Assembly: GCA_937911505.1 (NCBI GenBank)
Contig: CALEMF010000028.1
Location: 58,786 to 122,785, forward strand
Reading direction: 5' to 3'
DNA length: 64,000 nt
Source: an uncultured Cytophagales bacterium
GTDB taxonomy: Bacteria > Bacteroidota > Bacteroidia > Cytophagales > Thermonemataceae
Shown: positions 26,727 through 35,468 of the stretch, piece after piece
Numbering within the stretch: the first letter of the stretch is position 1
Layout: every line of letters starts with the position of its first letter
The notes under the pieces: model-generated
The model's input: only the letters and a program-made list of their open reading frames with translations
Databases searched by the model: none
Told to the model about the DNA's origin: nothing
Translations under genes and position numbers: made by a program

Positions 26727-27005
26727 ATGCCTGCAAATAAGAAATACTTATCAACTCCTAAACAACGCACCCTGAAAACCAGTGCAGGAATTTTGGGCGG
26801 CTTCATGGTAACGATACTCCTCCATAATGCCCTTGGTACTTTATTAGAAAATAAGGCTGTTCTGATCATTACTTCGGCCTTTAGTTCATTCGTCGTATGG
26901 GCTTCCCTACTGTTAGTAGCCTTTTTATTTAGAAATGGTTGGAAAGTTTGGGGCCTTTACTTGTTGCTGAGTGGTGTTTTTTTAACCATTATTTTTTTGT
27001 ACTAA
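26727..27005 (+). CDS. DUF3649-like small membrane protein
   Basis: 92 residues, with a basic N-terminus (KKYLSTPKQRTLKTS) and three hydrophobic segments (AGILGGFMVTILLHNALG, VLIITSAFSSFVVWASLLLVAFLF, LYLLLSGVFLTIIFLY). The pattern agrees with DUF3649 (iron-uptake membrane proteins). I chose the ATG at 26727; a TTG at 26721 would overlap the preceding stop. It lies between the DUF3325-like and PepSY genes, as in related operons elsewhere. Confidence 0.6.
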   Translation: MPANKKYLSTPKQRTLKTSAGILGGFMVTILLHNALGTLLENKAVLIITSAFSSFVVWASLLLVAFLFRNGWKVWGLYLLLSGVFLTIIFLY

Positions 27006-27007
27006 TC

Positions 27008-27123
27008 ATTGATTTAGTCTAAATTAGAATAAGAAGCTTAAAGCGCGCAAACAACAACCATACAATGTACTGTTCCTTGCTCATGTTATATTGAGGGTAG
27101 TGATTAGTATTGCACTGTTTATT
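27008..27123 (+). pseudogene. Remnant 5' end of a duplicated PepSY gene
   Basis: About 32 bases at 27008-27039 repeat, with one mismatch, the sequence at 27121-27152 just ahead of the intact PepSY gene. The next 84 bases (27040-27123) align without a gap to codons 4-31 of that gene. They encode KARKQQPYNVLFLAHV and ISIALFI, against KALQPRLHNIVFHTH and ISFALFI in the intact copy. The remnant lacks the first ten coding bases including the ATG, and stops where the second copy of the upstream sequence begins. It is a decayed tandem duplicate. Confidence 0.7.
27012..27033 (+). promoter_or_regulatory. Putative iron-island operator, copy 2
   Basis: ATTTAG, TCTAAATTA, GAATAA. Contains the palindrome TTTAGTCTAAA. 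It belongs to the decayed PepSY duplicate. Confidence 0.4.
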
Positions 27124-27124
27124 G

Positions 27125-27146
27125 ATTTAGTCTAAATTAGAATAGG
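27125..27146 (+). promoter_or_regulatory. Putative iron-island operator, copy 3
   Basis: ATTTAG, TCTAAATTA, GAATAG, six bases before the PepSY gene start. Nearly identical to the site at 27012; related to 22865 and 28927. Confidence 0.45.
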
Positions 27147-27152
27147 AAGCTT

Positions 27153-28778
27153 ATGAAACTTAAAGCACTTCAACCACGCCTTCATAATATCGTATTTCAT
27201 ACCCACACGGTGTCAGGCATTGTGATTAGCTTTGCATTATTTATTTGTTTTTATGCAGGCGCACTGGCGCTCTTTATGGATGAAATGTACCGCTGGGAAA
27301 ACCCTGAAGCAAGATTTGAGACGCCAGCGCAAGTAGACTATAATAAAGTAATAGAGGCAGTGGCTAATTATGAGGCTGCTTTTTTACCAACTGAGGAATT
27401 TGTGGTATTACCACCTCACGAACATAGCCCTTACATTCGCTTTTTTGGGAGAAAAAAGGTGCAAAAAGGAAAAAAGGAGGATACTGAACGTTTTAGAGTA
27501 GTAATCCATCCTACTACTTTTAAGATCATTTCTGAAGAAAAACCTCGTACCACGATGGCCAATACCTTATACAGGTTACACTTTTTTGGACAAATTCCCG
27601 TAGTAGGTATTTACCTCTCTGGTTTAGTCGCTTTTTTCTTCTTGTTTGCTATCATTACAGGGGTACTGGTGCACTGGAAAAACATCACACAAAAGTTTTA
27701 TGCACTTACTACCAAAGGGAAGTGGAAACAAATATGGACAAATAGCCATACAACATTGAGTATGCTTACACTCCCCTTTCAGTTCGTCTACGCGGTTACA
27801 GGCGCGCTGTTGGGCATCTCAATTTTCTTGTTGTTACCTGCTGCTTTCTTGCTGTTTAATGGAGATACCAACGAGATTATTAAGTTTATTAGACCTGAAT
27901 TTGCGCTCAAATATGACAAAGAAGCACCTGCCCTAAAGCAATATTACACAGTAGATGAGCTCTGTGATAAAACCCTTGCAAAATATCCTAATGCGGAAAT
28001 AACTGTTTTTTTTGCCACCAACTACAGCAAAGAAGATGGTACAGTGACGATGAGATTTGACGATAAAACGGGGGTAGCTAGTGATGGTTCTATTATTTAC
28101 CGTTGTAAAGATGCTAGTGTTATCAAAGAAATTATTCCTAATCAAAAATCGTATGCCGAAGGGGCTTATGGTGCTATCGTGAAGCTGCACTTTGTTACTT
28201 TTGGAGGTATTTTCTTAAAAGTAGTTTACTTCATTTTAGCGATGGTAACTTGCTATGTCATTATGAGCGGTGTAATGATTTGGCGTACCGCTAGAGATAA
28301 TGAACGCTACACGGAAAAACAGAAACGTTTTCATCATAAGGTTACGCAAGCTTACTTGGCTATTACCCTCTCCCTTTTTCCAGCCGTAGCAATCATTTTC
28401 TTAGCAAATAAGCTGGTTCCTATGACAGTGATAGATAGGACTTTTTATGTGAATACCATTTTCTTCTCGAGCTGGCTCTTACTGACACTCGTAGGACTTT
28501 TCTGGAATAGCTATCGCATCCTGAACCGCAACTACTTATTAGTAGGAAGTAGCTTGGGTATCTTTATTCCTATTACGAATGGTCTCGTAACGGGCGATTG
28601 GCTTTGGCAAACCTTCACCGAAGGACAATATTATGTATTTAGTGTAGACTTTACTTGGCTCTTAACGAGTATCATCGGACTGTTAGTAGGTAGGTATTAT
28701 TTTGGTAAAAAGCACTCTACCATCAATTTGCAGCTTAAAGAAGAACAACCTTCTGAACAGGTTACTTCCTACTCCTAA
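27153..28778 (+). CDS. PepSY-domain inner-membrane protein (siderophore reductase-like)
   Basis: 541 residues. The N-terminus has the PepSY-TM pattern (LHNIVFHTHTVSGIVISFALFICFYAGALALFMDE), and further pairs of helices with histidines follow (TLYRLHFFGQIPVVGIYLSGL, VKLHFVTFGGIFLKVVYFILAMVTCYVIMSGVMIW), then a C-terminal set of four helices. These proteins often bind heme and are thought to reduce iron in ferric siderophores at the inner membrane. It is the last gene of the first iron unit and may have its own promoter behind the repeated upstream element. Confidence 0.85.
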   Translation: MKLKALQPRLHNIVFHTHTVSGIVISFALFICFYAGALALFMDEMYRWENPEARFETPAQVDYNKVIEAVANYEAAFLPTEEFVVLPPHEHSPYIRFFGRKKVQKGKKEDTERFRVVIHPTTFKIISEEKPRTTMANTLYRLHFFGQIPVVGIYLSGLVAFFFLFAIITGVLVHWKNITQKFYALTTKGKWKQIWTNSHTTLSMLTLPFQFVYAVTGALLGISIFLLLPAAFLLFNGDTNEIIKFIRPEFALKYDKEAPALKQYYTVDELCDKTLAKYPNAEITVFFATNYSKEDGTVTMRFDDKTGVASDGSIIYRCKDASVIKEIIPNQKSYAEGAYGAIVKLHFVTFGGIFLKVVYFILAMVTCYVIMSGVMIWRTARDNERYTEKQKRFHHKVTQAYLAITLSLFPAVAIIFLANKLVPMTVIDRTFYVNTIFFSSWLLLTLVGLFWNSYRILNRNYLLVGSSLGIFIPITNGLVTGDWLWQTFTEGQYYVFSVDFTWLLTSIIGLLVGRYYFGKKHSTINLQLKEEQPSEQVTSYS

Positions 28779-28926
28779 GTGCCTCCAATTGAGTCATCAT
28801 TTTGGAACGTGAGACTGTGGCACTCATTTTTAAGCACAATTATTAAGCGTTTATGCGTTCATACCATTGACTAACACTCCTCACTTGCTTACTTAAATTA
28901 TTCTTCTTAAATAAATGATTATTTTT

Positions 28927-28948
28927 ATTTGGACTTATTACAAATAAG
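28927..28948 (+). promoter_or_regulatory. Putative iron-island operator, copy 4
   Basis: ATTTGG, nine bases, then AAATAAG. It matches the 27012 copy at 15 of 22 positions and contains the palindrome CTTATT-ACA-AATAAG. It ends 36 bases before the xusA-like start. Confidence 0.4.
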
Positions 28949-28984
28949 CATTTACTTTGAACAAATAATTTAAAGTAGAGTTAC

Positions 28985-31339
28985 ATGAAGTTTTTGGTAA
29001 CTCTCTTATTGTTTCAGTGCTTTATACTTAACGGTTACGCACAGGAGGCATCACTAAGAGGGCAAATCACAGACATACATAATATACCTTTACAGGGTGT
29101 TTTGGTCAACGTAGGAGGGCAATACTCAGCTATTTCAGATGCACAAGGGAAGTATACTGTCAACGATATTACACTAGGTAAATATGAAGTTCGTTTTAGC
29201 ATGATGGGCTTCTTAGCGCAAGTGACTACGCTTGCCTGCAATGCTGAACAACCCTACACGCTGAATATGCAAATGGAAGAAGATGTAGCTTTGCTTGAGG
29301 CGATTACCATCGAAGAGGCTTCCGAAGCAGAAGAAAAGAGAGCATCGGGTTACAACGTGACCGTCCTAGAAACATCTGCTCAAAAAAGCCTCCCCTTAGA
29401 CCTTAATCAAGTGATTCAAAATACGCCTGGTGTCAATATTAGAGAAGCGGGCGGATTAGGATCAGGCTTTAGTCTTTCATTAAATGGCTTGGCGGGCAAC
29501 CAAATCAGGTATTTTATTGACGGCGTTCCGATGGAGAATTTTGGTTCAGCACTTACGCTTAATAACTTCCCCATTAATTTAGTAGATGGTATAGAAATTT
29601 ACAAAGGTGTTGTACCTGTCTGGCTCGGCGCAGATGCACTAGGAGGAGCGGTCAATATTTTAACGGGTTATAGACAACAAACTTTCCTAGATGCCAGCTA
29701 TACTTTTGGTTCCTTCAATACCCATCGCGCTTCTATCAATGGGCAGTATGCCAATACCGAGAAAGGTTACTTCTTCAAAATCTCTTCCTTTTTCAATCAC
29801 TCCGATAACAACTATTTGATGAGAGGGGTACCGCTATTTGATCTTGAGTTGGGCAATAGTCTAGGCAATATTGACATCAGAAGATTCAACGATCAGTATA
29901 CCTCTGGGCTTGTAGCGGTAGAGGGAGGTGTTTTTGACAAAAAATATGCGGACGAATGGACCGTCAAACTTACTTGGGCAGGTAATAGAAACAATTATCA
30001 ACACCCTGATAATAATATCCTGAGACCTTTTGGTGCTTTCCACACCCGTAACACTTCCTTACTGGCCTCTACTGCTTACAAGAAGTCTTTCAAAAAACTG
30101 ACCCTCAATGCTTATCTACTCGGCGGATCAGTCAGAGAAAGTGTGGTAGATACCAGTACACGTAAGTACAATTGGTCGGGTGATTTTATCGTCAGAAGCG
30201 AAGACGACCCCTAAGGAGAGTTGGCTGAACGGAGATCTTTATTGAAGTTGGATGATATGCTGCTACGTGGGCAGCTTTATACGGGTTATAAAATAGACAG
30301 TACACAGAGTGTAGATGTCAGCTTTACACAAAATTACTTAGAACGTACAGGAAATGATGAAGTAGATGAATTTAACAGGTCTTTTCAATCCCCTAATTAT
30401 ATCCAGAAGCGTATTGCTTCGTTGGCTTATAATCTTGCAGATAAACGTGATCGGTTTGGCATAACGGGCTTTTTAAAACAGTACTGGTACACTGGAAGAA
30501 TCGTCACCCAAGATTTTGAAAACAACGACGTAGTTACGGAGCCTTCCTTAACGAACACAGGCTTTGGAGGCGTTTTTTCTTATCATCCCATTCGATTTAT
30601 TACCCTTAAGGCTTCTTATGAAAAAGCTTACAGAATTCCTGAACCCCATGAGATTCTAGGAGATGGTATTTATATTAACCCTAATCCTGCCCTCACACCC
30701 GAAACAAGCGATAATTTGAATCTAGGCTTTCGCTTAAACAAATCGCTTAGCCAACAGTGGCTATTAAAAGTAGACAACAACCTATTTTACCGCTTCTCAA
30801 GAGACTTTATTCGTTTCAACCCATTAGGACCTTTCGGAGAATTTGAGAATTTGAGCGATGTCACCACGCGTGGTATAGAGATGGGCATTCATTTGAATTA
30901 CAACGAATGGGTTGATCTACAGTTGAATGGTACTTATCAAGATCTTACCGACCAAAACGAGTTTGATGAAGGGCTTCCTAATGACAACTACCAAAGTAGA
31001 ATACCCAATATCCCCTATTTCTTTTGTAATGGACGCATAGGGGTTATACCTTTCCGACAACTCCTACAAGCACGCATAGGCTTCTACTGGCATACCCGCT
31101 ATGTCCACGAGTTTTTTCTCACCTGGGAGAACGCCGGAAACCCTGAGGATAAAAATATCATTCCTTCACAACTCATTCATAATTTTGATGTAGAGTATAC
31201 CTCTGCCAATGGTCATTACAACATTACAGCCTCTATTACCAACTTAGCAGATGCGTTGGTGTACGATAACTTTAATATCCAAAAACCAGGAAGAGCGATG
31301 TACTTAAAGTTTCGCTACTTCTTCAATAAACCTTCATAA
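28985..31339 (+). pseudogene. TonB-dependent receptor (XusA-like) with in-frame stop
   Basis: One reading frame of 785 codons before the final stop, interrupted by TAA at 30212-30214. Codons 1-409 encode a signal peptide, a carboxypeptidase-regulatory-like domain (ASLRGQITDIHNIPLQGVLV), the plug (VIQNTPGVNIREAGG, YFIDGVPMENFG, VWLGADALGGAVNI) and early barrel strands. After the stop the same frame continues with barrel strands to the C-terminal YLKFRYFF. No frame change is needed; a single substitution (for example CAA to TAA) explains it. A restart at TTG 30221 would give a useless half-barrel. With DUF4374 and PepSY genes following, it matches XusA of the xusABC xenosiderophore locus of Bacteroides. 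Either a natural loss or a sequencing error. Confidence 0.85.
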
Positions 31340-31366
31340 TTTGAATAATTTAAACTATTAATTACC

Positions 31367-32611
31367 ATGAAATCTATTAGAAATAGTGTATACGCTTTGG
31401 CGATTATGTTACTGGGCTTCTCGGCCTGTGATAATAATGACGAGAGTACCTTGCCTACACCTGATCCTGATACAGGAGAAGCTTCCACTGGCATCACGAT
31501 GTCTTTAAAAACGACAGGCGGCGATGAAACAGAGTTTATCGTCAGTGAAGAAGACATTATGTCTGGAGAAATCTCTGCCGAAGGGCAAGGCATCGAGCAA
31601 ACGGGGTGGCGATTTTACTATCCAGTAGGAAATACGCTTTTTGCCTCTGGCTACAGTGACGACAACCAATGTGCGGGCTACGCCGACAATGGAGAGGGTG
31701 TTATCGAAAAGAAAGGCGAGTTTATCTTTGAAAACGCTTTAGAGATGTTTGGGCATTCAGAAGACAACCAAACCTTGCTAGCTATGGAAATTCCACGAGC
31801 AGGATTTGCTAACAGACGCCTCCACTTTATTGATGTAAATACTGTATCTGTCACTAAAATTGTAGGCACACGTATTTTTGAAGACCAAGAAAATGGCGTG
31901 ATTGCTTGGCCATCGGCGTTAATGGTAAGAGGAGATAAGCTTTTTGTGCCTTTCCATAAGCTAGATGCTGAAGGGCAATTCAGCACTGTTGCACCTAATA
32001 CCGCTTATGTAGCTGTTTACAGCTATCCTAACGTTGGAGAAATGCCTGAGAAAATCATTGAAGATGATAGAACTAGTAATATTGGAGTCAATGGTACTAC
32101 CTCAGGGATGATCAAAACAGAGACTGGTGATGTCTACTCCTTCTCTTGCGGCGCCAGCATGGCTGGCTTTGCACCGGCCGCTACCAAACCTTCTGGTATT
32201 CTGAGGATTCGTGCAGGAGAAACGGAATTTGACGAAGACTACTTTTTCAATGTGGAAGAAGCGACAGAAGGGGGGAAGCTATTCTGGTTTGATTATGTAG
32301 GAGAGGGAAAAGCCATTGCAAGAATACTCAAAGATGATACAGGTACACCTTGGTCTGCCTTCGAGAGAGACATTTTCAATCAAAAATTAGTCATTATTGA
32401 TTTGGTTAATCAAACCATTACCGACGTGGCAAATGTACCCGACCACGCCAAGCGCTACTCTTCACCTGTATTAGTAGAAGAGGGTAAGGTATATGTAAGT
32501 ATCGAGACTGCCAACGAAGCCTACGTATACCAAGTAGATGTAGCCAACGCTACGGCTACTAAGGGGGCTAAAATTAATGGCAAAACAATCAAAGGGTTTT
32601 ACAAACTGTAA
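31367..32611 (+). CDS. DUF4374 lipoprotein, XusB-like siderophore-binding protein
   Basis: 414 residues. The lipoprotein signal ends in GFSAC (C21), followed by the acidic DNNDES, typical of surface-exposed lipoproteins in Bacteroidota. The remainder is a DUF4374 domain of repeated beta-strand blades (RRLHFIDVNTVSVTKIVGT, AYVAVYSYPNVGEMPEKI, KLVIIDLVNQTITDVANVP, AYVYQVDVANATATKGAKI). In Bacteroides, XusB is a DUF4374 beta-propeller lipoprotein that binds ferric enterobactin. Located 28 bases after the broken receptor, so it would hand ligand to a partner that cannot be made from this copy. Confidence 0.85.
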   Translation: MKSIRNSVYALAIMLLGFSACDNNDESTLPTPDPDTGEASTGITMSLKTTGGDETEFIVSEEDIMSGEISAEGQGIEQTGWRFYYPVGNTLFASGYSDDNQCAGYADNGEGVIEKKGEFIFENALEMFGHSEDNQTLLAMEIPRAGFANRRLHFIDVNTVSVTKIVGTRIFEDQENGVIAWPSALMVRGDKLFVPFHKLDAEGQFSTVAPNTAYVAVYSYPNVGEMPEKIIEDDRTSNIGVNGTTSGMIKTETGDVYSFSCGASMAGFAPAATKPSGILRIRAGETEFDEDYFFNVEEATEGGKLFWFDYVGEGKAIARILKDDTGTPWSAFERDIFNQKLVIIDLVNQTITDVANVPDHAKRYSSPVLVEEGKVYVSIETANEAYVYQVDVANATATKGAKINGKTIKGFYKL

Positions 32612-32622
32612 TCGTGTTAGTT

Positions 32623-32650
32623 AGAGGAGTCTCCTGTTGGAGGCTTCTCT
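32623..32650 (+). terminator. Intercistronic hairpin between xusB-like and xusC-like genes
   Basis: AGAGGAGTCTCC, a TGTT loop and GGAGGCTTCTCT form a 12-bp stem with two G-U type pairs, followed by TTATTT. It may act as a partial terminator or 3' stabiliser, lowering expression of the inner-membrane gene relative to the surface proteins. Confidence 0.5.
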
Positions 32651-32659
32651 TTATTTCAG

Positions 32660-33796
32660 ATGGCAAAGATCAACAGAAAATTTATCTTAAAGGTACACGA
32701 GGTACTAGGGATCACCACGGGAATGGTTGTTTTCATTGTTGCTGTGACGGGTTGTTTGTGGGTCTTTAAAGAAGAGATTGAAAGTACATATACACAATAC
32801 AAAACCGTTGTGCCACAAGATAAACCTTTTCTACTGCCCTCTGAAGTAAAGCGTATTGCAGAAAACACCCTACCAGATAGGGCCATCCACGGGGTTGTGT
32901 ACGGACAACCCGACCAAGCAGTTGAAGTAATTTTCTATGAAGCCATACCAGTGTTTTACCAAAGTATTTTCCTCAATCCTTATACCGGTAAAGTACTCAA
33001 AACGGTAGACCATACTGCCGACTTTTTCGGTTTTGTACTGGCAGGCCACGTAAGGCTCTGGCTACCTTCTCAAATAGGAACGCCCTTGGTTTCCTACTCA
33101 GTACTACTCTTTCTCACCATTCTTGTCACGGGCCTTGTGTTGTGGTGGCCAAAGAATAAGAAAGCACTAAAACAGCGCCTTCAGTTTATCTGGAAACGTA
33201 ATACAGGATGGAAAAGGAAAAATTTTGATTTACATACCATTATTGGCTTCTATGTGTCTTCTTTTGCACTCATTTTGGCTTTTACAGGTTGTGTCATGGC
33301 GCTCAACTGGTTCTATTTTATTGTGTACAAAGGTACTGGTGGCAATAAAGCACCACAATTTATTATTCCTAGTAGTACACAAGTACAACCCTCAAGTGCA
33401 ACACCAACCTACGATACACTCTTATTGGGCCTTTATGAAGCTTATCCAGCAGCAGTTAGCTTTGAGTTACATTACCCTGCTAACGACAGTAGTAGTATTT
33501 ACGTGGAAGTAACCAATTCTGCTGGTTTGTATTATAACGCAGACTATCTCTTCTATGATCAGTACACGCTGGAAGAAATGGCTACCCCAAGTATTTATGG
33601 AAAGTACAAGGACGCCCATTTTGCTGATAAAGTAATTCGTATGAACTACGATATACACGTAGGCGCTATCGGGGGCATTACGGGAAAAATTATTGCCTTT
33701 TTGGCCAGTCTTCTAACCGCTACTCTACCTATTAGTGGCTATCTTTTATGGTATGGGAGAAGGAAGAAAAAGAAGTATAAGGCCTCTATTGTATAG
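32660..33796 (+). CDS. PepSY-domain inner-membrane protein, XusC-like
   Basis: 378 residues. The N-terminal helix LHEVLG-type motif (KVHEVLGITTGMVVFIVAVTGCLWVFKEE), a second helix set (LVSYSVLLFLTILVTGLVLWWP), DLHTIIGFYVSSFALILAFTGCVMALNWFY and a C-terminal helix match single-PepSY inner-membrane proteins, shorter than the 541-residue paralogue of the first iron unit. In the xus locus this protein (XusC) is thought to reduce and release iron at the inner membrane. It starts 48 bases after the DUF4374 gene, with a hairpin between. Confidence 0.85.
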   Translation: MAKINRKFILKVHEVLGITTGMVVFIVAVTGCLWVFKEEIESTYTQYKTVVPQDKPFLLPSEVKRIAENTLPDRAIHGVVYGQPDQAVEVIFYEAIPVFYQSIFLNPYTGKVLKTVDHTADFFGFVLAGHVRLWLPSQIGTPLVSYSVLLFLTILVTGLVLWWPKNKKALKQRLQFIWKRNTGWKRKNFDLHTIIGFYVSSFALILAFTGCVMALNWFYFIVYKGTGGNKAPQFIIPSSTQVQPSSATPTYDTLLLGLYEAYPAAVSFELHYPANDSSSIYVEVTNSAGLYYNADYLFYDQYTLEEMATPSIYGKYKDAHFADKVIRMNYDIHVGAIGGITGKIIAFLASLLTATLPISGYLLWYGRRKKKKYKASIV

Positions 33797-33886
33797 TCCT
33801 TAAGCACTTATTCTGTTCTTCTTAGAGGTAACTTTCCTTATAACCTCTTGTTGAGGAGTACTCGTAGAATAAACGCTGTTAACGTA

Positions 33887-34876
33887 TTAAGTTCCCCTTA
33901 TTTTTCTGTAAAATTGGTAAAGCCTGTAAGTAGGGATGCTTAGCTTACCCAAAAATTGAATCAAGCGGGTAGTCCGAGTGATGTAGTTTTTAAGCCGTTC
34001 TTGCTGTAGAAATGTATAGTAAGCTTGTACGAGTGGAAAACATTGCATGTAAAAGCTTTGCCGTAAATGGTATTGGAGATTTTTTGCTAAGGCACGGTCT
34101 TCCGCTGGTTGCTGGTTAAGCTGGTAAGCTTTTTTACAAACTTTTAAAGTGTCTTCTAGGAGCTGATTATGCTTTTTTTGGTAAAATTGAGTAGACAATG
34201 AATGCTTTACCAAGCGCCTCAACGTTGTGATTTCATCAAGGTAATAGTATTGATAATGCCGCGCTGAGCGTACCCAAAAGTCAAAATCTTCGTAATGTAG
34301 CGTTTCGTCGTAGCCTTGTAGCTTCTCTAGCACTTGCTTGCGTATCATCATTGTAGGTGTACAAATGAAATAGCGGGTTAATACTGCTGTATACACCTCT
34401 CCTTGTGGTACAGTTTCAATCGCTTGTTGTTGATCGTTTACTTTGTAATGCGTATGAAGAGCGTGGCCTTGTTCATTGATGTATCTAGCGTTACTGAATA
34501 GCACCCCATAAGTAGCAGGTAGCGCTTCAAAAGTAGCTACCTGTTGTGTGATACGTGTAGGTAGTAGTATGTCATCCGTAGCGAAGTCGATAATGTATTT
34601 ACCACTGGCTTTTTGAAGTGCTTCGTTGAAAGATTGGCAAATGCCTTGGTTGGTAGTATGCTTTATAAAAGTTACCGTCAGTGATGTCTCCGAAGTATTT
34701 TGTTGGTACTGTTCGAGCCAAGCTTGAATAACTTGCGCACTCTTGTCCTGACTGGCATCCTCTACGATAATCATTTGGAGGGGACGATAAGATTGTGCTA
34801 CTACAGAGTCGAGCGCTTCTTTGACGAAGTGTTCGTGGTTATAACATAAGCAAATGACGGATACTAGCGGTTTCAT
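33887..34876 (-). CDS. Family 2 glycosyltransferase
   Basis: 329 residues with a GT-A fold start (LVSVICLCYNHEHFVKEALDSVVAQSY) and the nucleotide-sugar-binding acidic motifs VEDASQD and IDFATDD. It probably transfers a sugar from a nucleotide donor during polysaccharide or glycolipid synthesis at the inner face of the membrane. The C-terminal third (about 230-329) is helical and tyrosine-rich and may be the acceptor-binding part. No other glycan genes are adjacent. It stands alone, 82 bases downstream of the OsmC gene on the same strand. Confidence 0.88.
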   Translation of the reverse strand: MKPLVSVICLCYNHEHFVKEALDSVVAQSYRPLQMIIVEDASQDKSAQVIQAWLEQYQQNTSETSLTVTFIKHTTNQGICQSFNEALQKASGKYIIDFATDDILLPTRITQQVATFEALPATYGVLFSNARYINEQGHALHTHYKVNDQQQAIETVPQGEVYTAVLTRYFICTPTMMIRKQVLEKLQGYDETLHYEDFDFWVRSARHYQYYYLDEITTLRRLVKHSLSTQFYQKKHNQLLEDTLKVCKKAYQLNQQPAEDRALAKNLQYHLRQSFYMQCFPLVQAYYTFLQQERLKNYITRTTRLIQFLGKLSIPTYRLYQFYRKIRGT

Positions 34877-34958
34877 AATGGATACAAAGCTATCGACAGA
34901 TTCATTTTATCCTTGAAGTGTGTAATGATAGAAGAGCCCATCAACTTACTACTATCCG

Positions 34959-35438
34959 CTATGCAACGATGGTTTTGGGTTGATGCTTTATTGCAAAGTT
35001 ACAGGAGTTCGCGATAAAGCACATTTCATTAGCCTCCTTGTGTAATGCATTGGCTTTTGAAAGCATTGCTGCATCGGTAATTTTTACGGTAGGTAAGAGC
35101 GTTACTTCTACGAATCGTCCACTGCCATTTTCGGTCTCTTCCATTACACCTGTTGCTTTGTCTGTATATTCAAGTACAACGATCTTGTGTGTAGTACATA
35201 AATGTAAATACCAAAGCATATGGCAGGCTGATAAAGAAGATAAAAAAAGCTCTTCTGGATTATATATTGTTTTATCTCCCAGAAATGAAGGGTCAGAAGA
35301 GCCCTTGATGGTCTCCTGCTTCCCCTCAGCAAATATTGTGTGGTTTCGGTTGTAAGATCGATAATTTAAATTGCCTTCTCCCTCATTTCCTGTCCACACT
35401 ACCTCAATTTTATAATGGTGTTTTTTCGTTGCTGCCAT
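34959..35438 (-). CDS. OsmC/Ohr family peroxiredoxin-like protein
   Basis: 159 residues. The two family cysteines are C72 in LSACHMLWYL and C140 in ANEMCFIANS. OsmC proteins reduce organic hydroperoxides in the cytoplasm using these thiols. The wording of the motifs matches the YhfA/OsmC-like subgroup common in Bacteroidota. It follows ftsY, 30 bases downstream on the same strand, so the two may form an operon. Confidence 0.9.
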   Translation of the reverse strand: MAATKKHHYKIEVVWTGNEGEGNLNYRSYNRNHTIFAEGKQETIKGSSDPSFLGDKTIYNPEELFLSSLSACHMLWYLHLCTTHKIVVLEYTDKATGVMEETENGSGRFVEVTLLPTVKITDAAMLSKANALHKEANEMCFIANSCNFAIKHQPKTIVA

Positions 35439-35468
35439 CTCACATCATTTACCCGATAATAGTAAGCA

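Noticed and set aside
30221..31339. Separate gene for the second half of the receptor
   Set aside because: It has no signal peptide or plug, begins at a TTG and is in the same frame as the first half; it is the interrupted end of one gene.
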